Assembly (NCBI RefSeq): GCF_037975245.1
Contig: NC_092583.1
Coordinates: 2,537,264 to 2,601,263, forward strand
Source: Apostichopus japonicus
Lineage: Eukaryota; Echinodermata; Holothuroidea; Aspidochirotida; Stichopodidae
DNA length: 64,000 nt
Direction: 5' to 3'
Of this stretch, positions 31,759 through 46,010 are shown piece after piece (within the stretch, counting starts at the first letter, position 1; each line of letters begins with the position of its first letter). Position numbers and translations under genes: made by a program. Under the pieces are notes generated by a model. That model saw only the letters and a program-made list of their open reading frames with translations. It searched no databases and had not been told where the DNA came from.

Positions 31759-32880
31759 GTGAGTATCCAACTGTGTTTGAAAACCGAGAGCTATATTCAT
31801 GGAATAGAATTATTTAGATAGAGTTGCAACTTGCAAGATTTTTTAGTTTGACAGTTTTACCAAACCTGCCAAAATAAGATTGCAAATGATAAATTTTTTA
31901 GACAAAATCTAACCTTTTTTGCACCAAATGAAGGTGACTGAACATGTATGCAAAATGAATGATTCTAGACGGCTCTCAACAATTCGTAGCTAAGATACTT
32001 TACTTTAATATTTAATCATCAATATGAATTGGAATTTTCCACTTTGTCTTCTTACTTGAGATGCAATATATATGGTCAAGCTTATTGAGTTATATTAAGA
32101 TGGGATATTAGCATGTTCTATTATAAAACAAAATTACGCAAATAAACTTAACAGCTGAGAAATGGCTCGCCTCGACAAGTTACACACAGGCTATCGTCAT
32201 CAAAAAGACCTGTTTGACCCGTTAGAAGTCTTCAATTTTCCTTTAGTATACTATGAAGATAAGAATACCTTATTCTTTTTCCTATCATTCCCTGGACCCC
32301 CCCCCCCCCCCCCCCCCACTAATTGTTCCTAGAACCCATGGCTAAAATCCTCCTGAACCCCTGCCCATTTTGTCAGATATTATAAAGGCATTTGTTACTT
32401 TGAAGTGACAATATTTAGTTCTGACAGTGTTTTGTACATATTGTCCCTACTGCTAGCAACAACAACATTGTATATTTTGATATGGGCTTGTTATTATTAA
32501 GAGTCATGGCTATATGTAGGTCGCATATCGCCCGACCTTAATGAGTATAGAGAGAGAGAGTCACTTGTAAACTGACAATCTTACACCATGTGTAACATTC
32601 CAGTCAGATAGCCTGCAGAGAGCAAACAGTTTATAAATTAACTGGGGATAGTATAACACACTATTCTGCAAAGGACATTAACTGTGCAAGAGCCCATACC
32701 AATGTTAACATAATCTGTCAGCTTTGATAAAAAAAAAAATTAAAAAAAAACCTTATCTTGTATTGGTCGTGTCATAGTAAGGTGGGTTTTTCATCCAAGA
32801 GCAATCTTTGGTTTTCCCATCTGAGATGACTGTCTAAATTGTAAACATCCCAAATTTGAGTTTAAAATGTTGAATTGGAA
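31759..32880. other. non-coding stretch, long C run
   Basis: No further exon was found. An uninterrupted C run of about 21 lies at 32297-32317. Confidence 0.5.
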
Positions 32881-32882
32881 GC

Positions 32883-32966
32883 CACCCGACGTGTAAGTTG
32901 TAATCCATAAGCCCTTGCGGGTTTCTCCCACATTTGTGGTCGCTTAAGCGTCGTAAAAATAACTGC
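32883..32966 (+). mobile_element. tRNA-derived SINE, family S2, 3' part only
   Basis: CCACCCGACGTGTAAGTTGT, TAATCCATAAGCCCTTGCGG and TTTCTCCCACATTTGTGGTC match the 3' body of the full-length element at 58277-58445 in reverse. The tRNA-like head is absent, consistent with 5' truncation. The tail continues GCGTCGTAAAAATAACTG as in the other copy. Confidence 0.8.
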
Positions 32967-33269
32967 TGGTTATTATTATTGTAGTAGTGAACTAATTTAA
33001 ATTGACTTTGTATCCAGTTTAAGAAAAATTCACTTTGTCACAGTTTCCACCTATAGCATATAACAATATTTTACTTAATGATAAAGTGTTAAGTTGAGAA
33101 CCTAACAGAGAATTCCTCTCTAATGTTTTACTTTGGTATTATTATGCAATGTGTATATTGGGTCAATGTTCATTTTGTGCATTTTTTTTGATGTATAATT
33201 TGTGATGTTCCATATTTTGGAATAGGATTATCTAGCAGGGCTGTGGTTTTAATAACTACTGTATGTTAT

Positions 33270-33339
33270 TTGTCAGTTAGTCTCTGAAGAAGATCCTGCT
33301 AGGATCGAAAAGTCAGGCCAACTTACTTTTACACATTTA
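33270..33339 (+). mobile_element. fragment of Penelope-like element terminus
   Basis: CTGAAGAAGATCCTGCTAGG, then ATCGAAAAGTCAGGCCAACT and TACTTTTACACATTT, matches one arm of the palindrome at 38046-38220 and, more weakly, 50379-50430. The GAAGA..stem-loop..GAAA(C)GT pattern is common at Penelope-like element termini; that attribution is from memory of the family and not a database match. Confidence 0.55.
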
Positions 33340-36300
33340 ATAAGATATTAACGAAAGGTAGCCCCTGATTTCACTGTTATACTGTATTGTAGCACTCAGA
33401 TAGTTTATTTCTACAGTATCTGACAACTCAAAACTGTCTTTGTTACACAGCTAGAATATATGACAAGCCAAGCTTTGAAAATGCAAACATATTCCAGAAC
33501 TCTTTTACTTTGAATGGTTTATTGAATCCTCTGGTTTGTAGTTAGCTTCTGGGAAACATACATAAATTTACCAAAAGTTCTGACTATGCAGGAGCCCCAC
33601 CAATCAGCTAGTTTATTACAGTAATAATCTAGATGCTACATCATTCATTACATGATATGCTCTGTAATATCATGTTGACTTTATGACACCCTACAGAGCT
33701 GGAAGGGGTTTAATGTCAAGTTTTTACGTTTTGATTTCTTTGAGTCACTGGCGTTTCAGTTAAAACAAATACCTCTTCCATCCTCCTCCTCCTCCACGAC
33801 TCATAACAGTCTCTCGCATGAACCCTACCAAGTATTTATCACCATTCGCTTTTATTGGCCGTAGCTGCCCTAATGAATTAAGCCACCCGTACGTTACACT
33901 CCAAAACCTTCGCTCTTCTCTCTCCATCTACATCTCTCCATCTCTCTCTCGTCCTTCTCCTCCTCTCTTCGTCAGAGGCAAATGGCTAATCAGATCTGAA
34001 TCAATCCATTTGAATGCGAAATATGTCTCACTAAGGACGCTTTCTCCTCGTGCACGGGTTGGCAGGACGTGGAGGTTTCCAAACATAGACTCGGCTTCTA
34101 GCTAACCGGCATATCATTAACATAGGTAATGTAGGATAGATTATATAGGCTCAGCTCGTCCCAGCAGGGTAACAACTGCCCAGGGTTTTTGTCTCTTGGC
34201 CTTCATTTGTTTTGCAGCTGTTTTGTTGGCGTTGAATGGTTAGGTGGAAAAGGGGAAGGATTGTAATCAGTGATTTGGCATGAACTGATGAACTACGTGA
34301 CACCACTCATCATTATTGCAATTTACTTAAATAGATTCTCTGGAAGATGACAGTGAGTCAGCTCATTTGCTTCTAAGAGCTGTACGGTAAATGCACCAAG
34401 AATTCCCGCTCTTTATCAGCAAAAAGTATCTCTGTATGATTTTGATGGTAAAGTTATGAATTTTTGAAAGTACCTACAAAAATGGTCTGTGGGTGGGAGT
34501 AACAGCTTTAATACCAGGGTGGGTACCGGGATCTGTACCATGCTGTTGTTCTACAATGAGTCAGACCGATTTAAAGTAGTCATCACATTGGCGATAAAAA
34601 TGTGGATTTTCATATGAGATAATGTGTAGCTAAAGTATCAACTGCTGTATGTAAGTCAAAGAACCGATGTCATTTAATTGACACTTTTAAAAGAATGGAT
34701 TTGGGCACAAAATCGATTTAGGTATATGTCGTAGATCGTCAAAACTGCTATCACTGTTGGGTATTGAGAAATAACCCTTTAAATATTTGAGGTTCATCAA
34801 TTGAAGCGGCTGGACTACATAGTCTAACAAACAGACCATTATAGGTCACTTCCTTAGATGCAGCATAATACCCCATAGGAAAACAAAAATATGTCAAGGA
34901 CAAAAATTGGGGGTGTTGAATGTCATTTCAGGGTACTCTGTTGTTTTAATGAAGTTAAAAGAACATGGCTTGGTTGGGTTATTCATATCTACAAATTTAA
35001 AAATGGTTTAGCTATAACAGTTAGACCTGCGTTTAGGGGCTGTTGTCATACTTACTTTTGTTTTAAAGGAGCACTCCAGCTATTGAAACATTACTAGCAC
35101 TAAACCTCATGATTTCTCTTGGACTTTGACTTGTCAAGACTAAAAGACAGCCTACATTCATCATTTAAAGAAGATTTATTCACTTGATATATTTTTATCA
35201 AAATAATTCAATGTCTGTGTTAGGTGTCGCAGCGTAGGCTAATTTGTAGATTGCATTGCTTGTATGTATGCTGCGTAGATGTGTATATTCTGTAGGGTTG
35301 TTTGATAACAGAATCCGCTTTATGGGGATATTATTGATACCTGTGCTTAAATGGTATATTCCATCTTTACTAGGGATAAACATTCAAATCAATCACTGTT
35401 CATCAACTGTGGCCTTACCAAATAAGTTGATACTATATTTTTTGGGGGGGGGGGGGGATAGGGAGTTTGCACATCTTTTTTCACTTCTAAGTCACTTTAG
35501 GTCAATTCCATTAATTTCAATTGGAATTTTTTCATGTGTAAACTTATCCAATTGATTTCAGTTTAAGTTAAATCTGAAAATATCTCCCAATTCATTTCAT
35601 TTGCCTTAAATGATTTGTCAGACTATACATGAATCATTATTTTTTTCTTTAAATAACTAGACACTGATCCATAGCAACAACAAAAATATTTTGCCTCAGT
35701 GTACATATGAAATGTACCTCTAAGACCTCCACAGTCCACCACTACCACAACATCCATCTGTTAATTTGACCGACCTGACGGCGACGGGACAAAGCGTTAA
35801 TATTTGTCACCCATACTCATTTGATATCTGCCCAATTTTGATGTTTCCCCCTGCTAAATCGCGTTACACGAAAACTGATCACAACCGGCAAGCGCCGGCA
35901 GAAGAAAAAACATTGAAAATGTCTAGAGTAGTTGATGTATCCTGTACATTCTTTGTTATATTAGATGAGTGTGTGTAGCCGTGGATGAGATGAGAGTAGC
36001 AAGATGTAGGAGTAAGATGAGGAGGAGCCTGTCAGTTTGTGCGCCCCCCCGCTGACTCTGCATCCATCTACACCACGTCTCATCATTATTTACTGAGATG
36101 GTTGGCATGTCTAGCAGCTGCCGCCATTGTTCAGAAATATGACAAAACATATGAAAGACATAGTTTAAAGACATAAAACAGTAGCTGTAAGGGAGGGAGG
36201 GAGTAGGGTGGAAGGGAATGGGGGGGGAGGGGCTGTTATATTGCATGTTGTGCACTTTGCAGGATTGTGATGGCAAATGTAGGTGCATAGATTCATCGGA

Positions 36301-37590
36301 GATTCATCTCTTGAAAAGCCTGAAAAAGAGACCACCGCTTTGATAAATAGGCCTGCAGTCTCAGTTGAAAATAACTGGAAGAAGAGCGCTGGAGGGAAGT
36401 TCCCTTAGGATATGGATTGGAATTCCTATGCACTGTTTGGATGATCGGTGCAATATATATCTGTTCCAGCCTCTTGCGAAATTTTTTAGATCTTGATATT
36501 ATTAGTAGGATTATTTGTATCCCTGCCTGATGTCTCACTGTCACTAAGTTACAACCTTAATGTTCCAAGTCCCCACCTTTCCACAAGCCTTGTGGTTTTT
36601 TGTGTACATATAAGAACTTTCTTGTGTGTTTGTCTGTCTGCTAGCTTCAACCATCCATCCTGTTGTCTATGATATATCAATCATGTCTTGTAAAATAGCT
36701 TATAATAATTTTGTGGTATTTTACTAGTATTTTAGAATCATTACTATTTTATTATATTGGCTATGACCTGTGAAATGATGCCTTGATCAAGTCAGTAACA
36801 TCATGTATATACTATGGTGATGATGTTGTTTGAGCCAACTCAGCAATATGATATCTAAGATGACATCATTGTCTATTACAGAGGTTATAATAACAATATG
36901 ATGCGGTTATAACTGGCGGAGATAGTGCCTGTCAGTTTTAAGTGTTGTCACTATGATCTCTTATATACCGGGGGAGGGGGGGAGGGTACATGACCAAATA
37001 TATTCTTCCCAATTTCCCAACCATCCCTCTGCCCAGCAAAATATAAAAGGCAGGAAGATATATGCAACTATAATTTACAGACTATAATTTACTTATGGGT
37101 ACCCAAATTCTGCTGATATAAGTTCTGGAAATGATGAAAACCACAACTTTTTAGACCAATTTATTGCTCTCAGTTTGCTGTGCCCATTCCCTCCATTCCC
37201 CCTCCTCCCAACTTGACCCCACTTGAAATTTCCTGGCCAAGCCACTGTATTAAGGTATTGGTCTCTGTAGATGCATAATTCTTATTTATGATCAATGCTT
37301 TGAGCTGAATTAATGTTATAAAAAGTATACAAGGACAATGGTATAATTCTTAATTGATTTGCTGTAGAGGGAACTGTTGGGGTTTCTTATATGTTGAATG
37401 TGTGTACTTGGAGTGCTGCTGATAGAAATTATTACTTCAGTTCAGTTGTGTAGCAGCAATTGGGCAAGTTTGTTTTATTTTGCATAAGGTATTGGATCAG
37501 TGATTCCTTGCATGCTATTCTATGAGCTGGTGTATACATTTATGTTGATTCAACAAAATGGTCTATAAAGGATATGATTTGGTATCAAAT
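33340..37590. other. non-coding stretch with microsatellites
   Basis: No gene is supported. (TCC)n lies at 33780-33795 and a G run at 35443-35458. A 95-codon frame at 33818 is Ser/Pro/Arg-rich without a recognised domain or matching splice sites. Short G-rich patches lie at 36190-36235 and 36970-36985. Confidence 0.45.
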
Positions 37591-37870
37591 CATTTTGAGC
37601 CAATTAAAAATGGGCTGGTAAATTTGTGCTTTGAGCTAACTCAATTTGGTCTGTACAGGTAATTAATTTTTGTGAATGTTTTGAGCCAATTTAAAAATGG
37701 GCTGGTATCAGTGTTTTGAGCTAATTCAATCTTGTCTGGACAGGCAATTAATGTGTGTGAATGTTTTGGGTCAAGTCAAATGATCTGTCACCAAAGTTTT
37801 GAAACCAGGTGAATATTTAGATGTGGTATGTACAGGCTGTGAATTGGGGTCAATGTTTTGGAACCAAATC
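37590..37870 (+). repeat. degenerate ~90-100-bp tandem repeat, ~2.7 copies
   Basis: The repeated order is TTTTGAGCCAATT(T)AAAAATG, GGGCTGGTA, TTTGAGCTAA(C/T)TCAAT, GTCTG(T/G)ACAGG(T/C)AATTAAT, TGTGAATGTTTTG. Starts lie near 37592 and 37679, with a partial third unit from about 37765. Confidence 0.8.
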
Positions 37871-38045
37871 AATGGAAATAGGTCTGTATCTTCTGCCTTT
37901 ACTTTTACCTGGTAAAGATATGATTCATGTAGTCTGTTAGAAGCATGGTCCCTAAAATGCAATCATTTAATATAGCATGGTTGAATGTAACATATTACTA
38001 CCATGAAACCCAATGCTGTTATAAATAAACCGCCATTTTTAATAT

Positions 38046-38220
38046 ATGTGTAAAAGTAAGTTGGCCTGACGTTTCGATCCTAGCAGGATCTTCTTCAAAG
38101 GCTAAATGACAAGTAACAGTAACAGAAGGGACTGTCCCTTCTGTTACTGTTACTTGTCATTTAGCCTTTGAAGAAGATCCTGCTAGGATCAAAACGTCAG
38201 GCCAACTTACTTTTACACAT
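38046..38220. mobile_element. 175-bp near-perfect palindrome made of two inverted Penelope-like termini
   Basis: Left arm 38046-38132 and right arm 38134-38220 are reverse complements centred on a single T at 38133, with essentially one difference (TCGAAACG versus ATCAAAACG). The outer sequence ATGTGTAAAAGTAAGTTGGC and inner AGATCCTGCTAGGATC also occur singly at 33270-33339. Without a spacer, such a palindrome would extrude as a cruciform or fold as one long RNA hairpin. Confidence 0.95.
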
Positions 38221-41200
38221 TCTCCTACACAGGCTCTCTAGTGGATAAGCAGTTTGCTAACAGTTTTATTTTATTTTTAATATATATATACAGTCAAGTT
38301 AATACCTGATTGATTTCCCGATTTTTTATTGCCTTGCATGCTACTAACACTGTTCTACTGAGACAGCAACAGCAACATATAAATCACTGCATATTTTAAT
38401 AACCTTGTTCTTGCATTTTAATAACAACACTAGTTTCTACTTTCCTTGCCAGCCAGCCAGCCAGAAAACCAGCCAACAGCAGACTTTAATATATATATTG
38501 CTTTCTACTTCTCATCATTTTTCTCTCATTTGCAAACTGAAATCTGCTCCCTAGCTTCTATTGCAAACCATCCTGAGAGTAACATCATGTTTTATGTACA
38601 AATATAAATTTATAGTAGTTGTTTTCAAAAGGAGCGGTTACCATAGCAACTGACTGTAAAGAAAAATATATAATTCATCAGAGGCGTCAACATTTTAAAT
38701 GTGAATTTTTTTATGCACAAAATGTTTAAATTGAGTTATTATTTTTATGACTCACAGCAATTAAAGCTTAAAGTAGCATTTTGCACTTTGGTCTGAAATT
38801 TTACCCAAACTTCATACTATGACTCAATGTAGGATGATTATTGTTTAAAAGAATATTTCCAGAGGAAATACTTATTTTTGGCAGATAGAAGAGGAACATA
38901 GTTTTAAGAATCCCGGTGAAATTTTTCATTCAGTTCCTTTGTATCGTTATCGAGACTAGAACATTTCAAGTTGACACAAGTACTGCTTTGTACCAATATA
39001 GTTTAACTTGAAGCAAACAGGTGGGATGTCATGCTGCATATGTACACTGACAAATTTCTGTTTGTTTTTTTAAATGCATATCACATTTCTAAATTGGGAT
39101 GCATTAACATATGAATACACTACAGTCATTGGGGAGGAGGGGGGGGGGTGGGTTGGGAGGGGGTATCCCTAACTTGACATTACCTAAAGCAAAAGTTTGG
39201 AACCCTGTCAAACAAAAGGTCAAACTCATTAAGTGCAAAATAAATTAGGAAAAACAAAACATTTTTGCTTTCAGTGTTCAACTGTGACATATCACAACAT
39301 CACAACTGTTTGCTTTAAGTTCACTGAATGTGGGTACAAACTTTGACAATTTCCAAATATCAATATCTCAAAATGTGATGTACGTATCTCGTGATAATTT
39401 CACCAGGATGCTTAGTATGTATGATATATATATGATATTCTTTCATTAGTCAAAAAAAAATTCAATTTTACCTCAGGACTATCCTTTACAAACTATTAGA
39501 TAATTTCCTAGACTTTTCATCAAGTGAAAGTGACTTAGCAATTAAAGCTATTGATCATTCCCTTCAATTGCCAACATTTCAAGGTCCAGGCACTTTTTAA
39601 TAAAGTTAATAGAATTAATCACTCGCACGTTATGCTAATTAATCAAAATCCTTAATCGTTGACTTTCCCTTTCATTGATGTATACTTCACAAGACAAGTT
39701 CTTAGAGAATAGAGAGAACCTTTTTTAAATATATATATTTGTTCAGTATTTTTAGTAGATCAATCCCAACATATTAGAAGGTATATCGAACTTAAATTCT
39801 TAAAATATTCTGATTTTTTTTTAAGAATTAAAAATCATATATACTTGTTCAAATTATTAAGACGTTTGTTAATTTTATATTAGTCTGCTGAAAAACCTTC
39901 CATTAAAACCTTTTAAGAGTTACACCAGGACTGCCACTAGGAAACAAAATAGTGGTATTGCCTCTAGGGCCAGCCATACAGTAGTTTATTACTTATTCAG
40001 AGTAGCTCTAAAATTGTTCAAATATATATACGAGTAGCTCTAAAATTGTTCAAATAAATACTGACGTTTGCTGGCATCCTTAAAAGACATTACAACAAAG
40101 ATTTCCCTATCCTTACTATCTAATTCTGTCATTATGTTGCATCTAGTAGTAAGTTCCATTAGAGATGGTCTGTGCAAGGGAAACTTATTTTTACGTTGCA
40201 CATAATGAATGTAGATTAATTATATAATTCTTTGTCTTCAGTTTTATTGTTTTTTAATATATTTATTATGTTTTTACTGATACAGCAACCAATGTTATCT
40301 ATTAACTCATGGTGATACTGCCAAATATCACTCATTCACTCTCTCTCTCATCTCATTTGGTTCTTGATCAACCTCCAGTCACCCGGGTAATCAGCTCAAA
40401 ATATTAATCTCCATAAAACTTTACTTTCGGTTCAAAGTTCGGCAATTCATCGCTTTTATTTGATTTGTCTTCATATCTTCTCATTGCAAGATTTTTTTCA
40501 TATTATATGTAATTGTGTTTCAGTACAATTATTATTATTATTATTATTCATTAAACTACATTCATAATTAAAATAACATGCATCTCAGGAATTTTTTATC
40601 AAGATAATAGCTTCAGGCCAAGCAGGAAAATTTAGAAACATAAAGACAAAAATGCCAACAAGAACACAATGCTCTTTGTAACTGAAACATTTTAGTGTGT
40701 ATAATAGCTCACTGTATTTAATACTATATTTGAAATTAATATTTTACGGATAATGGACTTAGATAAATCAGAATAACCCAGATAATCGGGGTAAAAGGTA
40801 AAATTGTTTTGAAAAACCAGTATTGTATCCCATGGTTACCTAAATATATCTCATCTACAGTTGATCTTAAGATATAAACATCCATCAAATGGTGTCAAAC
40901 CCTAGCTCCCTTATTAAGTATGTAGGGTATATGCGTACAGGTGAAAGGAATAGTAAGGAGAAGTAAAAAATGTGGATTATAAATAATCATCTGCCTGCTT
41001 AATTTGATAATTTTGGTAAAGCTGTATCATTATAAATTATAGATACTGAATTGTGTAATTCCAGAATATTTTTCGGTCGTTATTTCTCTTCCCTCTTAAT
41101 GTACTAAAAGTACTTACTGTGTATAAAGTGAAGCATACAGCATTGTTATAATAATAATACAAATGTCTCCCATTCCTACTTCCTTAACTTAATGTTAAGC

Positions 41201-41865
41201 ACTACTTAAACCTGATTACTACCCTGAGTGGGCTAAGCAATGATACACCACATTTACTTCACAGTGTTGTATATAGGAACTGGTGATAATTTAAATTACC
41301 TTAAACTCTATCAATAATTCACTTGGACAGGAAGTTCTAGCCCGAACAAGGGTAGTGACTATTTTTTTTTTTTTATAGTAAGGTGAGTTAGGGCGTCGCA
41401 AAAACAAATAATACTGCAATATTAAGTCAGTATCACCAACGTAAGTGTTATTACCAGGCTTTATAACCTAGCAAATTTCTTTCCAAAACTTAGAACAAAA
41501 AGTGATTATTTTTATAAAAAGTCATAAAGACAAGTAAGTCATGACAAAATAATACATAAAAATTTGATATGAAAACATCGTAATCTTCCAAATCTGCTTC
41601 CAAATTACTTCCAGGTTGAGGTTGAGACTAACAAAGTACTTTTGATTGATTCTGATGATGTCACAACAGACAATGCGTTAAGAAGCTGTAGTATATCAAT
41701 GCAGATCTCCAGTAACTATTATCCCCCCCGTCCCCCTCCCACAGTTAGACCATGTTTTCTTCAACAGGTCTTTTCGTTATTTTCTTTGCAGATTGAGTGC
41801 GATATCGCTGCGTCCTGTTAATAAGTGTTTCATTTTGGCTGCAGGCTGACCAAACATATTTTTAT
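38221..41865. other. AT-rich non-coding stretch
   Basis: No gene is seen. Small features: (CCAG)n at 38448-38463, a G-rich patch at 39130-39165, a short direct duplication of GAGTAGCTCTAAAATTGTTC at 39998 and 40032, and (ATT)n at 40528-40548. Confidence 0.5.
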
Positions 41866-41869
41866 TAGT

Positions 41870-41871
41870 TT

Positions 41872-41903
<32 letters not shown>

Positions 41904-41904
41904 T
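41870..41904 (+). repeat. (ACT)n microsatellite
   Basis: About 11 uninterrupted ACT triplets. Confidence 0.95.
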
Positions 41905-43250
41905 GGAGCATGGCCGACTACTGACCTTTTTGCCTGAACTGCCGTTCTTCTGCCTGTATGCCTCTACTAAAACTCCTGGCTAGCTGTCACTCATCAACCA
42001 AAACATACCATATCTTCTCTAGATTCCCAGAGTTTTTTATTCTTTTCATTTCTTTTCTTTCCTTTTTCTGTTTCTGTTGCTGTTGTTGCTGATTTTAATA
42101 ATAATTTGCACAGTTTTTGTCAGAATAATGATGAGTAACTTAAAAGTGTTTGGACCTAGCCTGGTATATATACGCATAAATACATAATTCATAATTTCAT
42201 GTCAGCAGCTTATTCCGTAAAACGGTAAAACAAACTCGAGAGAAACTTTTGTTGTACAGCAACAGACTCGTTAGTCTTGGGCCACTGCACAATCGTTTGA
42301 AATCAGCCCTGTACTCATAAGGTAGAACCAGAAAGAGACAGGTTTATTTAGACATTAATTAAAGTCATTTCTTGTGTCATTTTCTTACTATATTTCTGAG
42401 ACTTTCCAGGTTTATATGGAGGTGTCGCTTTAGTTGGTAGTCTCTAAAACTGAAACTATAGTGTAACCATTTCCACTTTTTTAGTGTGTGCTATCTCATG
42501 ACACTAAATGGTGTAACAGTTTAATAAAATTTTTCCTGTTTAAGAATGTTTTTTAACCCAGAGAGGCATTTAATAATCCCCACTCAAACTGGCTGAGGTT
42601 GTGACATATATTTTATATTTATTGGCTTTGCCTACATTTGTTAGCATTTTACTTCCGGGTTTACAGATATATGAGACATGATCTGCATTTTTAGAATTAA
42701 AGGCAATACGTTTGTATCAATTATACACTGATAGCTTGACAAAACTGCTAGATACATGTTTGTTTCGGTACAGGAGTTCAGGCAGCTAAATCACAGGGTC
42801 GTCTTAACTAGTTCAATCCTGATAACTTTCGAACGTCTCGTATAAAATGACCGGTTATATATGACCTCTAATAACTTGCCATCTGAAACAACTGATGATT
42901 TTATTTTTAAATATGTTATGGAGGGAGCTCTACTTTCTCCCAGACCTACTGTTATGTTAAAGTTGTAATCCTGTTTTGAAACCTCGATCCAACCGAAATT
43001 GTTGTAGATGTGTAGATTTGATTCCAAGTTATTCTGACATGACTGAAATAACTTTTTATTTTAATTTTTGTTTGTTATTCATCCTACTCACTTTTCAGTT
43101 GTAATAATCTTTCTTTTTTTGTAATAATTCTTCTTTGATTTATTTTTTGCTTCCTTTTGTTAAAGTTATGTTTTCATTTTACTAATATGTTGTACCAGGG
43201 GAAGTTTTTATACAGTCATCATTTTATTGTAAGATTTTCTCCAAATATAT
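41905..43250. other. non-coding stretch
   Basis: No gene was recognised. The 78-codon minus-strand frame at 42791-43027 has protein-like composition but no recognisable domain or flanking splice sites, so it is not called. Confidence 0.45.
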
Positions 43251-43251
43251 G

Positions 43252-43291
43252 GGGAGTAGGGGGAGGGAGGGAGGGAGGGAGGGAGGGGGGC
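43252..43291 (+). repeat. (GGGA)n microsatellite
   Basis: Purine-only tract GGGAGGGAGGGAGGGAGGGA with G-runs at both ends; G-quadruplex-prone. Confidence 0.9.
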
Positions 43292-44800
43292 TTAGACTTG
43301 TGAATTTTAATGATTTCACATCAACATTCAGAAATTTAGTATGTAAACATGTCAGTACAATCTTTATGTGTCTTCTTAAAGCAAAATTAACCTAGCTAAT
43401 GCGATTGGTTGATCTATATGTAACAACAGTTTCTGAACTTATCTAGCACTAATACTCAAAGTAACATTGTACCTAATGAGCACTAAAGCAGTCTGCAAGA
43501 CACTTTTACCAATTCACCTGAGGTTTAAAGAAGTTTAATGATTCCGTGGAATTTAAAACAAAATTGTGACCCATAGATGCTTTATCCCATTAAATAAATA
43601 AAAGGTGTGATAGGAAATATTTATTTTATAAAATTAATGGACCGATTTTGTCTTGATTATTTCACAAAAAGTTAGACTATATATAATCACATTAATAAAC
43701 TGTAGTCCTATAGGATTTTAGCATCAAATGATTTTGGCAATTGTTTTCTCCAAAATCAGCTTAAAAAGCTGTTTTGATATAAAACCTTGTGTTATGAATG
43801 GTACATCATACTCTCAGTTGAGGGTCTGCTTGTAACCTTGTTCTTTATCAGAAAGAGTCACGGCAACCAACTTCAAAATATGAACTATTATCAAATTGTA
43901 TTGTATATAAGTTATTTTACAGGATTTTTTTCTTAAAATAAATTGTTTAATTTTGATAAATTTCATGATTTAAAACAGTGCTTTAAAAAAGCAGTGGGTG
44001 CCGATACTTTGTGTTCTGTGTGTAAAGTGATATTAGTATTTTAGAATAATCACACGTCTAATATGAAGACAGAGATTAGTGGGATTATAGGGACATGCTT
44101 TATTTCTGAGGTTACACAATCCCCACCCCCACCACCCCTAACCAACAAACATAATTTCTCATGAAGTTCATGAGCACAGTCGTTTGCTTATTATCGTGTC
44201 AATACAAATGTTTGAAACCTCGAGAGAGGATTTTGCTCTGTAAACTTAGACATCAATAAAAAAACTGGGTCTTGCAACACTTTCATAGTAGAATACCACA
44301 AAGCTAATACATAAATTTGCATATATATAAGAATGGGGCAGCGGATGAAGTTGTTAATTTCACCTTTAACCGGTAAGTCTAATTTAAAAGCTAGTTTGTG
44401 CTCAGTTTTGGCAAGAAGCAAGTCTTCAAAGTGGTCACACAGAATATAATGATTTCAGACTTTTCAGATGTATAATGCACCTAACAGTTTGAATGAGAGA
44501 TTCCTCATAGATAGTACGATCTATTTTATGATTTATTTTGAAACTGAAAGTAAATTAAGTCTTGTCCATCCAACTGTGTGTTGAAAGTAAAATTCCAACA
44601 GAAAGATTGGCACTAGTACAAATTAAACTTTTCAATTAAAATATTTTTTGTTGATAAAGCTCAACAAACAGTGTTGGTTTTGTATAAATATGATTTCCTT
44701 CATTCAACAACTCAAGAAGTAAAACGCGATGGAAAACGAAACAAAAGTTCTAAAACAGCCTGAAATTCAGAAGTTGAAATGATTTGTTTATGTTGTTGGC
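43292..44800. other. AT-rich non-coding stretch
   Basis: No gene or recognisable repeat. Confidence 0.5.
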
Positions 44801-44803
44801 ATT

Positions 44804-45670
<867 letters not shown>

Positions 45671-46010
45671 CAGCTGTAGGGTAGGTTATTAGTAATCATC
45701 TAATTAATGTAAGAATTAGATTATTACTCCCTTTGTGATAATGGAAGTGTATGACACACTGGTTAGGACTGAATATGACTTCATTTGTCATCATGTGATT
45801 AGGATGATGGTACATTAAAGGGATCACATGACACCTCAGCTGTGGGGTAGGTTATTAGTAATCATCTAATTAATGTAATTAAGAATTAGATGATTACTCC
45901 CTTTGTGATAATGGAAGTGTATGACACACTAGTTAGGACATGACTTTATTTGTCATGTAATTAGGGTGATGGTACATTAAAGGGATCACATGACACCTCA
46001 CATGACACCT
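45671..46010 (+). repeat. 166-bp tandem repeat, two copies
   Basis: Units start at about 45671 and 45837 (CAGCTGT(A/G)GGGTAGGTT). They share TAATCATCTAATTAATGTAA, TTACTCCCTTTGTGATAATG, GGAAGTGTATGACACAC and GGTACATTAAAGGGATCACATG. The second copy carries a small internal insertion. A weak third relative lies at 46255-46320 (GTCACATGACAACTTTAATG). Confidence 0.88.

Noticed and set aside
33818-34105. 95-codon + strand frame rich in Ser, Pro and Arg
   Set aside because: Driven by CT-rich simple sequence; no splice partner in phase with exon D.
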